From assembly GCA_964435565.1 (NCBI GenBank), contig CAYSZR010000021.1, positions 1 through 31,557 of the forward strand: 31,557 nucleotides of DNA, in the 5' to 3' direction. The DNA is from QAMH01 sp964435565. GTDB lineage: Bacteria > Actinomycetota > Coriobacteriia > Coriobacteriales > QAMH01. Under the pieces are notes generated by a model, which saw only the letters and a list, made by a program, of their open reading frames with translations, was not told the origin of the DNA and made no database searches. This document shows, piece after piece, positions 1 to 7,949 of this stretch. Positions within the stretch are counted from its first letter, which is position 1; the number at the start of each line of letters is the position of its first letter. Made by a program: the position numbers and the translations under genes.

Positions 1-1258
1 TTTGCGGAACATACGAGATGAGGTCACGAAGCGCTTCTTGCGGAATCGTGGCGATATCGACTCCGTCGATGAGGATACGTCCCTCTGTAGGGTCGTAGAA
101 TCGCTCTATCAGATTTACCAGCGCGCTTTTTCCCGAGCCCGTTGCCCCGATAAGCGCATACGTCTTTCCCGCTTCGAGCTCGAAATCAACGCAGCGAAGC
201 GTAGGCTCAGCCGCGCCCGGAAATCCAAAGCTAACATTTTCGAATCTAACTGTATGAGCCTGACCGGGGCTGATTGCCTCTTGCCGAACATCCTCATCCG
301 GATCGACTATAGATGCCTCACAGTCAAGAACGGCACTGATACGTTCAGCGGCAGCCTGCGCGCGCGGCCATATCATGAAGATAACCGAAAGCATCATCAC
401 CGACATGAGAATAAGCATGGCGTATTGAATAAGCGCCATCAGGTCTCCCGCTTGAAAACCCGCGACATCGACGAGCTGGGCGCCCATCCACACGATCACG
501 ATCGTCGCAAGGTTCAAGATCACAATGATGAGCGGCATGAGTGCAGAAACTCTGCGGGCAACAGACACGTTTGTTTCAGCGAGGTCTTTGTTCGACTTCG
601 AAAATCGACCCTCTTCATATCTCTCGCGTCGATAGGCTCTGACAACCCGTATACCTGTAAGGCCTTCACGAGTGACACGGTTGAGATTGTCGATGCGCTC
701 TTGCAGCGATCTGAGCAGGGGCATGGCAATTCGCATGACAACAAGCGTCAAAACGATAAGAACGGGAATTGCCATAAACACGATAAGCGACAGATCGAAA
801 CTTTTCTGAAGCGCCATAAAAGCAGATCCGACAAGCATAATGGGCGACATCATAGCAAGCGTCATAGTCATCTGAATGAAACGCTCGAGCTGCTGTATGT
901 CGTTAGTCGTGCGCGTAATCAGCGAAGATGTTCCAAATTCGCCCATCTCGTTCAAACTAAACGATGAAACTCGCTGATAAACAGCACTACGCAGATCACG
1001 TCCAAAGCCCATACTCGAACGTGCAGCGCACAGATTGCCTAAGACGTCGAACACCACTGCGCCCAAAGCCCAAAGCAGCATAACGCCACCTGTTTGCATG
1101 ATATAAGCCATGTCATCATTCACGATACCCGTATCGATGACATCGCTCATAAGATTCGGGACTTCAAGTTCGCATACGACACGGATGACCGTAAAAGTGA
1201 ATGCTCCCACGAATAGCGGCATGAACCGCATAAAATATGTTTTCAGCAGCGAGAGCAT
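1..1258 (-). CDS. ABC exporter half-transporter (membrane domain plus start of ATPase), cut by window edge
   Basis: This is a fused membrane/ATPase ABC exporter subunit. About 419 codons are present, so roughly the last 150-170 residues of a usual 580-residue protein lie outside the window. The N-terminal two thirds contain several long hydrophobic stretches with the loop sequences of a type I exporter (for example QERIDNLNRVTREGLTGIRV). The ATPase starts near residue 335 and shows Walker A GATGSGKS near residue 370. The signature and Walker B are beyond the edge. The ATG was chosen because GGAG sits just upstream. It follows galE by about 40 bases on the same strand. Such half-transporters usually work as heterodimers, so a partner gene downstream is expected. 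The substrate cannot be told from sequence. Confidence 0.9.
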   Translation of the reverse strand, partial: MLSLLKTYFMRFMPLFVGAFTFTVIRVVCELEVPNLMSDVIDTGIVNDDMAYIMQTGGVMLLWALGAVVFDVLGNLCAARSSMGFGRDLRSAVYQRVSSFSLNEMGEFGTSSLITRTTNDIQQLERFIQMTMTLAMMSPIMLVGSAFMALQKSFDLSLIVFMAIPVLIVLTLVVMRIAMPLLRSLQERIDNLNRVTREGLTGIRVVRAYRRERYEEGRFSKSNKDLAETNVSVARRVSALMPLIIVILNLATIVIVWMGAQLVDVAGFQAGDLMALIQYAMLILMSVMMLSVIFMIWPRAQAAAERISAVLDCEASIVDPDEDVRQEAISPGQAHTVRFENVSFGFPGAAEPTLRCVDFELEAGKTYALIGATGSGKSALVNLIERFYDPTEGRILIDGVDIATIPQEALRDLISYVPQ

Positions 1259-1301
1259 CTTGACTCCATCATTTTGCGCTTCTCAAGCTGCGCATCGATA
1301 T

Positions 1302-2318
1302 TCAGCCCCGATATCCGTTGGGGTTGGATTGTTGCCAGCGCCAAGAGTCTGCACACATATCCGCAATGTCATATCGGGCTTGCCAACCAAGCTCCCGTTC
1401 AGCCTTGGCACAATCGGCGTAACACGAAGCAACGTCTCCTGCGCGTCGGGGTTTAATCGCATACGGAACCGCGATGCCGGTTGCCTTTTGGAATGCATGG
1501 ACAAGCTCGAGCACGCTCGTGCCCCGACCGGTACCCAGATTGTAGATACGCAGTCCTCCTCCAGGCTCAATTGCCTTAAGGGCCGCGACATGGCCGTTCG
1601 CCAAATCCATAACATGAATATAATCACGTACGCCTGTGCCGTCCGGCGTTTCGTAATCATTGCCGAAAACACCCAGTTCCTTGAGTTTACCCACCGCGAC
1701 CTGCGTCAGATAGGGCATGAGGTTATTGGGAATGCCCGCAGGATCTTCGCCCATCGTTCCAGAAGGATGGGCCCCGATGGGATTGAAATAACGCAGAAGG
1801 ACTACGTTCATATCCGGACAGGCGACCTGAACATCTGTGAGGATATCTTCGATAATGGATTTTGTGCGACCGTATGGATTGGTTACAGCACCCTTGGGCA
1901 TGTCTTCAGTCAAAGGTAGTTTCTGAGGCGTTCCGTACACGGTAGCGGAACTCGAGAAGATGATGTTCTTACAACCCGTATCACGCATTGCCTCGAGCAG
2001 CTTGACCGTCCCACCGACATTGTTGTCATAGTACTCGATGGGTTTTACAACCGACTCCCCGACAGCCTTCAATCCGGCAAAATGAATGACGCAGTCTATC
2101 TTCGATTCCAAAAAGACTTTATGCATTTTTTCGCCATCTCGGATATCTCCCTCGATGAAAGTAACATCCTTGCCGGTTATCGACTTGATTCGATCAAAGA
2201 CAACTGGAGACGCATTACAGAGGTTATCGTAGGCTATAGCTTCGTGCCCGGCTTGCTGCAGCTCGATAATCGTATGGCTCCCGATGAAACCGGCACCGCC
2301 TGTTACAAGAATCCTCAT
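1302..2318 (-). CDS. galE: UDP-glucose 4-epimerase
   Basis: Interconverts UDP-glucose and UDP-galactose for the Leloir pathway and for sugar donors of surface polysaccharides; cytosolic and NAD-dependent. The 338-residue product has the usual GalE length. It begins MRILVTGGAGFIGSH, with the glycine-rich NAD loop, followed by the Ser-rich stretch IIFSSSATVYG and the catalytic tyrosine/lysine pair in NPYGRTKSIIEDI. A longer open frame exists upstream, but it runs through the tRNA-Asp gene, so the ATG directly before the Rossmann loop is the start. It lies downstream of tRNA-Asp and its terminator and upstream of an ABC exporter. Confidence 0.96.
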   Translation of the reverse strand: MRILVTGGAGFIGSHTIIELQQAGHEAIAYDNLCNASPVVFDRIKSITGKDVTFIEGDIRDGEKMHKVFLESKIDCVIHFAGLKAVGESVVKPIEYYDNNVGGTVKLLEAMRDTGCKNIIFSSSATVYGTPQKLPLTEDMPKGAVTNPYGRTKSIIEDILTDVQVACPDMNVVLLRYFNPIGAHPSGTMGEDPAGIPNNLMPYLTQVAVGKLKELGVFGNDYETPDGTGVRDYIHVMDLANGHVAALKAIEPGGGLRIYNLGTGRGTSVLELVHAFQKATGIAVPYAIKPRRAGDVASCYADCAKAERELGWQARYDIADMCADSWRWQQSNPNGYRG

Positions 2319-2353
2319 GTGATTGTTCCTCCAGACATGCATCTGCAGCCATA

Positions 2354-2385
2354 AGAAAAATGCCCGCCATCGAAGAGGACGGGCA
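2354..2385 (-). terminator. Intrinsic terminator behind tRNA-Asp
   Basis: On the minus strand an 8-bp stem TGCCCGTC/GGCGGGCA (one G-U pair) with a 9-base loop is followed by TTTTTCTT. It lies between the tRNA-Asp 3' end and the galE start, so it ends tRNA transcription and separates it from galE. Confidence 0.8.
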
Positions 2386-2397
2386 CATAGATTGCAT

Positions 2398-2474
<77 letters not shown>

Positions 2475-2495
2475 GCGGCGCAAATAGCGAAAGCT

Positions 2496-2524
2496 ATACT
2501 AGCGAAAATCATCTCATTCGTAAA
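2496..2524 (-). promoter_or_regulatory. Candidate promoter for tRNA-Asp
   Basis: Minus-strand TTTACG (-35), a 17-base spacer and TAGTAT (-10) lie about 20 bases upstream of the tRNA 5' end. Each box matches four to five consensus positions. This is placement-supported inference only. Confidence 0.45.
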
Positions 2525-2556
2525 GCAGCAATCTAAAAAAACTTATTCTGCTTCGG

Positions 2557-3732
2557 TTACGAGCTCACGCCATCAGCGGTCGCGCTCGAACCTGCGCTTG
2601 TGCTCGTCGCCGGCTTCAAGTCGTCGAGCCCATGATATTCGGGGTCATTAGCGTTATTAACTTGAATATGCGTATGATTTCCGTTGTCGCCCGTAGCCGT
2701 ATACTGCTTGAGCTGCATTGACTCGCCAATATATTGATAGACATCGCGGATCTTTGCCAAAGGAGTCACACCAGCCTCGACCGTATCGCCTGCCTGAATC
2801 GTCACATCGGTCAAATGGATAAGGACAACGTCAAGATCGCTACGCCCTTCGGGCTGAATGTGCACCTGCACATCTTCGAATTCCTCATAGAGTTGGTATT
2901 TCTTCACAAGAACGACCTTGCCGCTTACGGGGGCATAGACGGTACTGCCGGCAGACCCACCGCAATCTATTGCGCTCATCGTAGGACCGGCATTGCCACT
3001 TCTATAGCATCGGATAAATTCGCCAGTCATCCACTTATCGCCCGTCGGCTGCTCAGATGCCTTGCGTCCCGTCCCGTGGTTGGCGATCACTTGAGTATTT
3101 GTCGCCTCGGTAAGCTGAGTCGTTATCTCGTCTGCATAGGCGTACGAGGCATTGTGGATCAGTATCTCTGTCAGATCCTTCATCGCCACGGCACTATGCA
3201 GCTCTATCCCCGAGCTTTCCGCCATGATCGGCGTTGGGAGCGCAGCGGTAGAAGTTGCGCCCGTTGTCATGGCAGTATTGCTCGCCCTGCTTGTTTCCCC
3301 GGTGTCTCCAGCTCCAAATGGCTTTGCCACGGCAACCACAACAACGATGGCGACTATGGCAACAAGGGCGATGATGATTCTTTTCAACGGGAAAAGTCGT
3401 CTCTTGCGCGAAGAGCGTTGCATAGTAGACGGTGCGCGACGCGCAGAAGGATTACGCATAGCCTGAGGACGCGTTGGCCTGGCACTACTACGCGAGCTGC
3501 TTGACCTGGCCCCTCCGGAAGCATAGGCGTCACGCTGGTATTGCCTTGCAGGATTCTGGCGAGCCGTGGTCTGCCGGCGTCTTTGCTGCTGCACGGGCTG
3601 CCGCTGTTGCCGCTGAGCAGAATCAGCGCGAGGAGCACCGCCTGCATGACCACTGCCTTTACGCGCACTCTGCCCGTTTCGCTGTGGTGAACGAGAAGCT
3701 CCGTTATATGTCCTTGGATCGTTCTGCACCAT
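2557..3732 (-). CDS. Membrane-anchored M23-like (LytM fold) protein with long basic N-terminal tail
   Basis: This 391-residue protein has three parts. Residues 1-115 are a low-complexity, Gln/Arg/Ser-rich, strongly basic and presumably cytoplasmic tail. A single membrane segment spans about 118-137 (RIIIALVAIVAIVVVVAVA). A Thr/Ser/Ala linker leads to an outer domain. That domain resembles the M23 peptidase barrel: STVYAPVSGKVVLV, a central LIHL, QAGDTVEAG and the closing HxH as GNHTHIQV. The first zinc histidine of the HxxxD motif is Met here (TMSAID), so metallopeptidase activity is doubtful and a regulatory or binding role is possible. It lies 85 bases downstream of pth. M23 assignment is from motif pattern only. 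Confidence 0.7.
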   Translation of the reverse strand: MVQNDPRTYNGASRSPQRNGQSARKGSGHAGGAPRADSAQRQQRQPVQQQRRRQTTARQNPARQYQRDAYASGGARSSSSRSSARPTRPQAMRNPSARRAPSTMQRSSRKRRLFPLKRIIIALVAIVAIVVVVAVAKPFGAGDTGETSRASNTAMTTGATSTAALPTPIMAESSGIELHSAVAMKDLTEILIHNASYAYADEITTQLTEATNTQVIANHGTGRKASEQPTGDKWMTGEFIRCYRSGNAGPTMSAIDCGGSAGSTVYAPVSGKVVLVKKYQLYEEFEDVQVHIQPEGRSDLDVVLIHLTDVTIQAGDTVEAGVTPLAKIRDVYQYIGESMQLKQYTATGDNGNHTHIQVNNANDPEYHGLDDLKPATSTSAGSSATADGVSS

Positions 3733-3817
3733 GATTTAGTTACGATACCACTCAATGGCAGCCTGAAAAAGCAGGTTCACCATGGAAACGTGGACAAGCG
3801 ACATATACGAGCGCCCA

Positions 3818-4381
3818 TTAGTTATAGATATTCATCGCCTTAGCCGCGCCGTGATCAATAATGCAGGACACCGCATCGGCCGCAAGGGCAACAGCATGCT
3901 CAAATGCCTCGGCATCATCACCTTTGGGCGTCTGCAACACATAATCAACAACCGGCTTACGCCCAGGCGGATGCCCCGTGCCCACACGTACGCGCACATA
4001 GCCGTCATCTTGTAGCTTCGCATGAATCGATTTCAAACCGTTATGACCTCCGTGCCCCCCGCCCACTTTCACGCGAATCGTTCCGGGGTCAAGATCCATG
4101 TCATCATGGATGACGACAATCTCTTCAGGTTTAACGCCGTAGAGATCTGCAAGCTTGCTAAGCGGGCCGCCACTGGTATTCATGAAAGCCTGTGGTTTGA
4201 CCAATATGAGATCTTGGCCATTGTTCTTTACGTGAGCGGTAAGCGCGCCGCACTCGTTTTTCCAATAACGCGCTCCCAATCCCTGCGCGACGATATCGAG
4301 AGCGAGAAACCCGGCATTGTGCCGGGTTTTTTCATATTCCGGTCCTGGATTGCCCAGCCCCGCTATCATCCTAAAGGCCAT
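3818..4381 (-). CDS. pth: Peptidyl-tRNA hydrolase
   Basis: Releases tRNA from prematurely dropped peptidyl-tRNA during translation. The 187-residue product has the standard bacterial Pth size and motifs. The N-terminal GLGNPGPEYEKTRHNAGF carries the catalytic His. QAFMNTSGG carries the substrate-binding Asn, and VVIHDDMDLDPG carries the catalytic Asp. GGGHGGHNGLKSI is the conserved loop before the C-terminal helix. It follows prs by two bases, in the glmU-prs-pth order common in Gram-positive bacteria, so it is very probably co-transcribed with prs. Confidence 0.97.
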   Translation of the reverse strand: MAFRMIAGLGNPGPEYEKTRHNAGFLALDIVAQGLGARYWKNECGALTAHVKNNGQDLILVKPQAFMNTSGGPLSKLADLYGVKPEEIVVIHDDMDLDPGTIRVKVGGGHGGHNGLKSIHAKLQDDGYVRVRVGTGHPPGRKPVVDYVLQTPKGDDAEAFEHAVALAADAVSCIIDHGAAKAMNIYN

Positions 4382-4383
4382 GA

Positions 4384-5364
4384 CTAGAGAGCAAAATCAG
4401 GGTCGAACAACGAAGAAACCGACCCATTGCTGAAGATATTATTAATGGCCTGGGCAAACAGCGGCGCCACAGAAATCATCTTGAGCTTTCCGCTTTCCAG
4501 ATGCTCTGCAGACACGGGAATCGTATTGCAAAACACCACCTCATCGGCAACGCATTCTTCAAGACGCTCATATGCAGGTCCTGAAAACACGGGGTGAGTC
4601 GTACATACATAAATGGATTTCGCGCCACGCTCTTTCAGGATTTTCATACCTGCGCAAATCGTGCCCGCCGTATCGATCATATCGTCGTTCAGGATGCAAT
4701 TCTTGCCCTCGACATTGCCGATGATGCTCGTGATTTCGGCAACATTATGAGCGGGACGCCCTTTATGCATGATCGCAAGTTCGCCGCCAACCAGGTCGGA
4801 CAGCTTCTTAGCGGCTTTTGCACGCCCCACATCGGGACTGACAACGCAGATATCGTCGAGGCCCTTCTTGTTGAAGTAATCGGCAAACAGGTTGAGCGCC
4901 GTAAGATGGTTTACGGGAATGTTAAAAAATCCCTGAATCTGACCTTGATGCAAATCGATCGTAGTCACCGTGTTGACACCTGCAGTTTGCAACAAATCAG
5001 CCACGAGCTTTGCCGTGATCGGCTCACGTGCCGCAGATTTACGATCCTGGCGTGCGTATCCGTAATGGGTAATGACGGCATGTATACGTGCGGCACTCGC
5101 GCGCTTGGCCGCATCCACCATAATAAGCAGCTCCATCAACGCATCATTAACAGAACCGGAAACAGATTGGATCAAAAAGACATCTTCGCCGCGAATCGAC
5201 TCCATGTATCGCGCGTAACTTTCGCCGTTTGCAAACTTCTCGAGCTTGATATCACCCAACTCAACTTCAAGGTAGTCGGCGATTTCCTGCGCCAGCTCGG
5301 GGTATACCGAACCGGAAAAAATATGGAGCTGCCTTTCGGCTGCCCTGCTCCGACGTTTGCTCAT
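4384..5364 (-). CDS. prs: Ribose-phosphate pyrophosphokinase (PRPP synthetase)
   Basis: Makes PRPP from ribose 5-phosphate and ATP for purine, pyrimidine, His, Trp and NAD synthesis; cytosolic hexamer in known class I enzymes. The 326-residue protein shows HIFSGSVYPELAQEIADYL at the N-terminus (the family FSG signature) and the DLHQGQIQGFF flexible-loop/metal region. It also has VVSPDVGRAKAAKKL and the PRPP-binding motif NDDMIDTAGTICAG. Its ATG overlaps the glmU stop by one base pair step (ATGA), indicating translational coupling. The C-terminus DFAL is a few residues longer than the family core. Confidence 0.97.
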   Translation of the reverse strand: MSKRRSRAAERQLHIFSGSVYPELAQEIADYLEVELGDIKLEKFANGESYARYMESIRGEDVFLIQSVSGSVNDALMELLIMVDAAKRASAARIHAVITHYGYARQDRKSAAREPITAKLVADLLQTAGVNTVTTIDLHQGQIQGFFNIPVNHLTALNLFADYFNKKGLDDICVVSPDVGRAKAAKKLSDLVGGELAIMHKGRPAHNVAEITSIIGNVEGKNCILNDDMIDTAGTICAGMKILKERGAKSIYVCTTHPVFSGPAYERLEECVADEVVFCNTIPVSAEHLESGKLKMISVAPLFAQAINNIFSNGSVSSLFDPDFAL

Positions 5365-6377
5365 CGATTATCAGTCCTTTCGCCATGTTCCATGCCCACA
5401 AAGCTCAATTGCGTGTTTTTATCGACAGTCGTTTGCAATGCAACGACTTTTTCGATCTTGCAGCGTTCGCCCACGACGCAATCTGCAAGCCGCGTTTCGG
5501 GGCCAATCACACAGTCGCTGCCTATCGTGGTCTTTCCCGTGAGAATCGTCAGCGGGAGTAACTCCGTATCCGCCGCAACGCTGCAGTCAGGCCCAACCCA
5601 CACGAGGCCGGGATCGAGCATCGTCACGCCGCCCGCCATAAGCTCTTCATTGATGCGACGTTGTACAACCTTAGTTGCCGCGGCAAGTTGACTGCGCGAA
5701 TTAATGCCCAGACACTCGTTATTGTCTTCGACAACCATGCTCGAAACGCGCAGCCCGTCGTCAGCGAATATAGCAAGCATATCGGTAAGGTAATACTCGC
5801 CTTGCGCATTATTTTGATTAAGCTCGCCAAGATGTTGCAGCAGTTCGGGCGCGTTGAAGCAGAATATCCCAGAATTGCATTCGCAGATCTGTCGCTGCGC
5901 TTCAGTGCAATCTTTTTCTTCGACTATCCCTGCAACGTTGCCTCTAGCGTCCCTGACGATACGACCGTAGCCAAATGGATTTTCCGGCTTCATAGTCAAG
6001 ACAGTCGCAGCAGCGCCGCTCTTGGAATGCGTCTCGACAAGGGCCTCGATCGTCGAAGGACGAATAAGGGGTGAATCGCCACAAAGGACAACGACGCAGC
6101 CCCGGTAATCTTCAAATTTATCCGCCGCACACATGACCGTATGGCCTGTGCCGAGCATCTCAAGCTGATACGAAATAACGCAATCGTCCAAGAGCGGCTC
6201 GACCTGCTCACGTCCATGGCCGATAACCACATGCGTTTGAGTGCAGCCGGCAGCGCGCGCTGCATCGACTACCCAACGAACAAGCGGTTTTCCCAGCATT
6301 TCATGGACGACTTTGGGCTTCTTGGATTTCATGCGGGTACCAGCGCCTGCTGCCAGAATCAAAGCTATAGCTTCCAC
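5361..6377 (-). CDS. glmU: GlmU-type UDP-GlcNAc pyrophosphorylase lacking the acetyltransferase half
   Basis: The N-terminal uridylyltransferase domain is complete. It has the nucleotide loop LILAAGAGTRMKSKKPKVVHEMLGKP, the GTGHTV motif, LCGDSPLI, the FGYGRIVRD segment and the ECNSGIF and GEYYLTDM regions. After about residue 250 only a short left-handed beta-helix stretch follows (IGSDCVIGPETRLADCVVG). The protein stops at 338 residues, against about 450 for bifunctional GlmU. The part that would hold the acetyl-CoA site and catalytic His is absent, and there is no remnant downstream because prs begins in an ATGA overlap. It is therefore predicted to make UDP-GlcNAc from GlcNAc-1-P but not to acetylate GlcN-1-P. 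tRNA-Gln lies just upstream. Confidence 0.9.
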   Translation of the reverse strand: MEAIALILAAGAGTRMKSKKPKVVHEMLGKPLVRWVVDAARAAGCTQTHVVIGHGREQVEPLLDDCVISYQLEMLGTGHTVMCAADKFEDYRGCVVVLCGDSPLIRPSTIEALVETHSKSGAAATVLTMKPENPFGYGRIVRDARGNVAGIVEEKDCTEAQRQICECNSGIFCFNAPELLQHLGELNQNNAQGEYYLTDMLAIFADDGLRVSSMVVEDNNECLGINSRSQLAAATKVVQRRINEELMAGGVTMLDPGLVWVGPDCSVAADTELLPLTILTGKTTIGSDCVIGPETRLADCVVGERCKIEKVVALQTTVDKNTQLSFVGMEHGERTDNR

Positions 6378-6397
6378 ATGCGCTCCCGTAAAATTGA

Positions 6398-6471
6398 TGG
6401 CTGGGGCAGAAGGAATCGAACCCTCATTCGCGGTACCAAAAACCGCTGTCCTACCGTTGAACGATGCCCCA
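6398..6471 (-). tRNA. tRNA-Gln (anticodon TTG)
   Basis: Cloverleaf: acceptor TGGGGCA/TGCCCCA, anticodon arm GCGGT-TTTTGGT-ACCGC with TTG at 34-36, and T-arm region with the GGTTCGATTCC pattern. The discriminator is G73 and CCA is encoded. It ends about 20 bases upstream of the glmU ATG, so tRNA and glmU may share a transcript. Confidence 0.96.
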
Positions 6472-6487
6472 GTGGCTTGCGTAAGTG

Positions 6488-6516
6488 ATTCTAAAGAACT
6501 GTGAGCCGATTCACAA
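6488..6516 (-). promoter_or_regulatory. Candidate promoter for tRNA-Gln/glmU with an overlapping CRP/FNR-like palindrome
   Basis: Minus-strand TTGTGA (-35), a 17-base spacer and TAGAAT (-10) would start transcription near 6481, ten bases before the tRNA. The -35 lies inside TGTGAGCCGATTCACA (6500-6515), an exact TGTGA-N6-TCACA palindrome of the kind bound by Crp-Fnr family regulators. Both assignments rest on consensus matching only. Confidence 0.45.
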
Positions 6517-6578
6517 GCACCGAATGCGAAAGCTTACACTAATGGTCGAAGACCAGCGCCGATGTTCGGCAAACGGAC

Positions 6579-7499
6579 TCATATCGCTCTGCAGATACGG
6601 ACCCAGTCACACAATGGATCGATATCCCGAGCAAACCGACGTGCAGAATCAAGATCAGCACAAAGAGCAAAACAGGTTGCCCCGCTACCGGCCACAAGAG
6701 CGTTCAAGGCGCATTCATGATCACGGGCGGCCGAAAGCCGTGTGGCAAGACGAGCACTTTGCGCGCAAGCGGCCCGTTCAAGATTATTACTGCAATATCG
6801 AGCGATATTCTCGCTGTTTTCAGGAGCTGCCTGCATCGCGCGTGCGAGCGCCCTCGAGTCTGGCGCCGGTGACGGATTCTCATCGAACGCACGATAGACC
6901 TCTGCAGTTGACATACCAATATGATCGCCCATAAGGACTATCGGCATTTGAAGGGACGGCAGACTTTGCTCAAAAACATCGCCCCTGCCCAACATGAGAG
7001 CTGCTCTTCCCTGAAGAAAAAACGCGACATCTGCGCCAAGGTGACGCGCTAGCGCAATCATCCTGCCGTCTTGGGGGTCAACGCCTGTCATACGTGCATA
7101 CGCTTTGAGCATAGCGGCCGCGTCGCTTGACCCACCACCAAGCCCACCCCCTGCAGGAATGTGCTTTTCGACCTTGATATCAAGCACGTCGTCACTATCG
7201 AGTATCGGCTTTTCAAAAGTCCGTTCCGCTAAATCGAGCGCATGAAAGATTAGGTTGTCCTGAGGCAATAGATTTTGGACGGCGCAATCCAACACAACGG
7301 AAGTTCCAAGAGAGGTTCGCATGACGCCGTCATCTTCAGCTTCAAGCACGGCAACGTGAATCATGTCGCAAAGATCGAGCTCTTGAAAAACCGAATCGAG
7401 CTGGTGGTAACCATCGTGCGGCGGATATTGCACAGAAAGGCATAGGTTAACCTTGGCGTGAGCCTTGAGCGTCAGCGCCTGTGCGTATGCGGCATCCAT
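6579..7499 (-). CDS. ispE: 4-diphosphocytidyl-2-C-methyl-D-erythritol kinase
   Basis: Phosphorylates CDP-methylerythritol in the MEP route to isoprenoids; cytosolic GHMP-family kinase. The 306-residue product shows the family's early AHAKVNLCLSV motif with the catalytic Lys region. It also shows the ATP loop PAGGGLGGGSSDAAA with the conserved GHMP glycines, DVAFFLQGRAAL, and a C-terminal ALVAGSGATCFAL third motif. It starts 13 bases after veg, so the two are probably one unit. No good ribosome-binding site is visible before this ATG. Confidence 0.95.
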   Translation of the reverse strand: MDAAYAQALTLKAHAKVNLCLSVQYPPHDGYHQLDSVFQELDLCDMIHVAVLEAEDDGVMRTSLGTSVVLDCAVQNLLPQDNLIFHALDLAERTFEKPILDSDDVLDIKVEKHIPAGGGLGGGSSDAAAMLKAYARMTGVDPQDGRMIALARHLGADVAFFLQGRAALMLGRGDVFEQSLPSLQMPIVLMGDHIGMSTAEVYRAFDENPSPAPDSRALARAMQAAPENSENIARYCSNNLERAACAQSARLATRLSAARDHECALNALVAGSGATCFALCADLDSARRFARDIDPLCDWVRICRAI

Positions 7500-7512
7500 T
7501 GTAATGGGAAAA

Positions 7513-7812
7513 CTAGATACTCTCCTGCTGGAGCGCAGGGAAGAGCGGTTGCTCGTTTTCCGGATTTGTAAGTTCGACCATACCCGTAAGCACGTCTACG
7601 TACTGATAGGATTGGCGTGCCTTGCGACCACGCTTCTCGTCGGTCTCGACGATAAAAAGCGAATTATGGGCTTGCGTGAGGACACCCTCGCGCTCGATAA
7701 TCTTTGAACGGCCCATGTTGGCGCGAATACGCAGACGCCTGCCGGTATACGCAACGAGTGTCTCGTGAATATTGTTCACGTAAGCGGCCTGGCTACTGAT
7801 TGTTTCTTCCAT
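7513..7812 (-). CDS. veg: Veg family protein
   Basis: A 99-residue cytosolic protein with the Veg/DUF1021 pattern: GRRLRIRANMGRSKIIEREGVLTQAHNSLFIVE, then residues of the KARQSYQYVDVLTGMVEL type. In Bacillus the homologous gene lies immediately before ispE, and Veg has been linked to biofilm matrix control. The same order is kept here. GCAGGAGG precedes the ATG at a good distance. The biochemical role of the family is unclear. Confidence 0.9.
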   Translation of the reverse strand: MEETISSQAAYVNNIHETLVAYTGRRLRIRANMGRSKIIEREGVLTQAHNSLFIVETDEKRGRKARQSYQYVDVLTGMVELTNPENEQPLFPALQQESI

Positions 7813-7949
7813 GAAGTGCGTGCCTCCTGCGACAAATGAGCGATGAGTATATCACACCGCACGTCAATTGACATGTATTATACTTGCTGAGATTTTGACT
7901 ATCTACCTTATTGGATAGTAATTACCTAATTGTTACAAGGAGTCGGCGC

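Noticed and set aside
2..967. Long plus-strand open frame opposite the ABC exporter
   Set aside because: The minus strand encodes clear ABC transporter motifs; the plus-strand product is low-complexity His/Arg-rich and matches no family.
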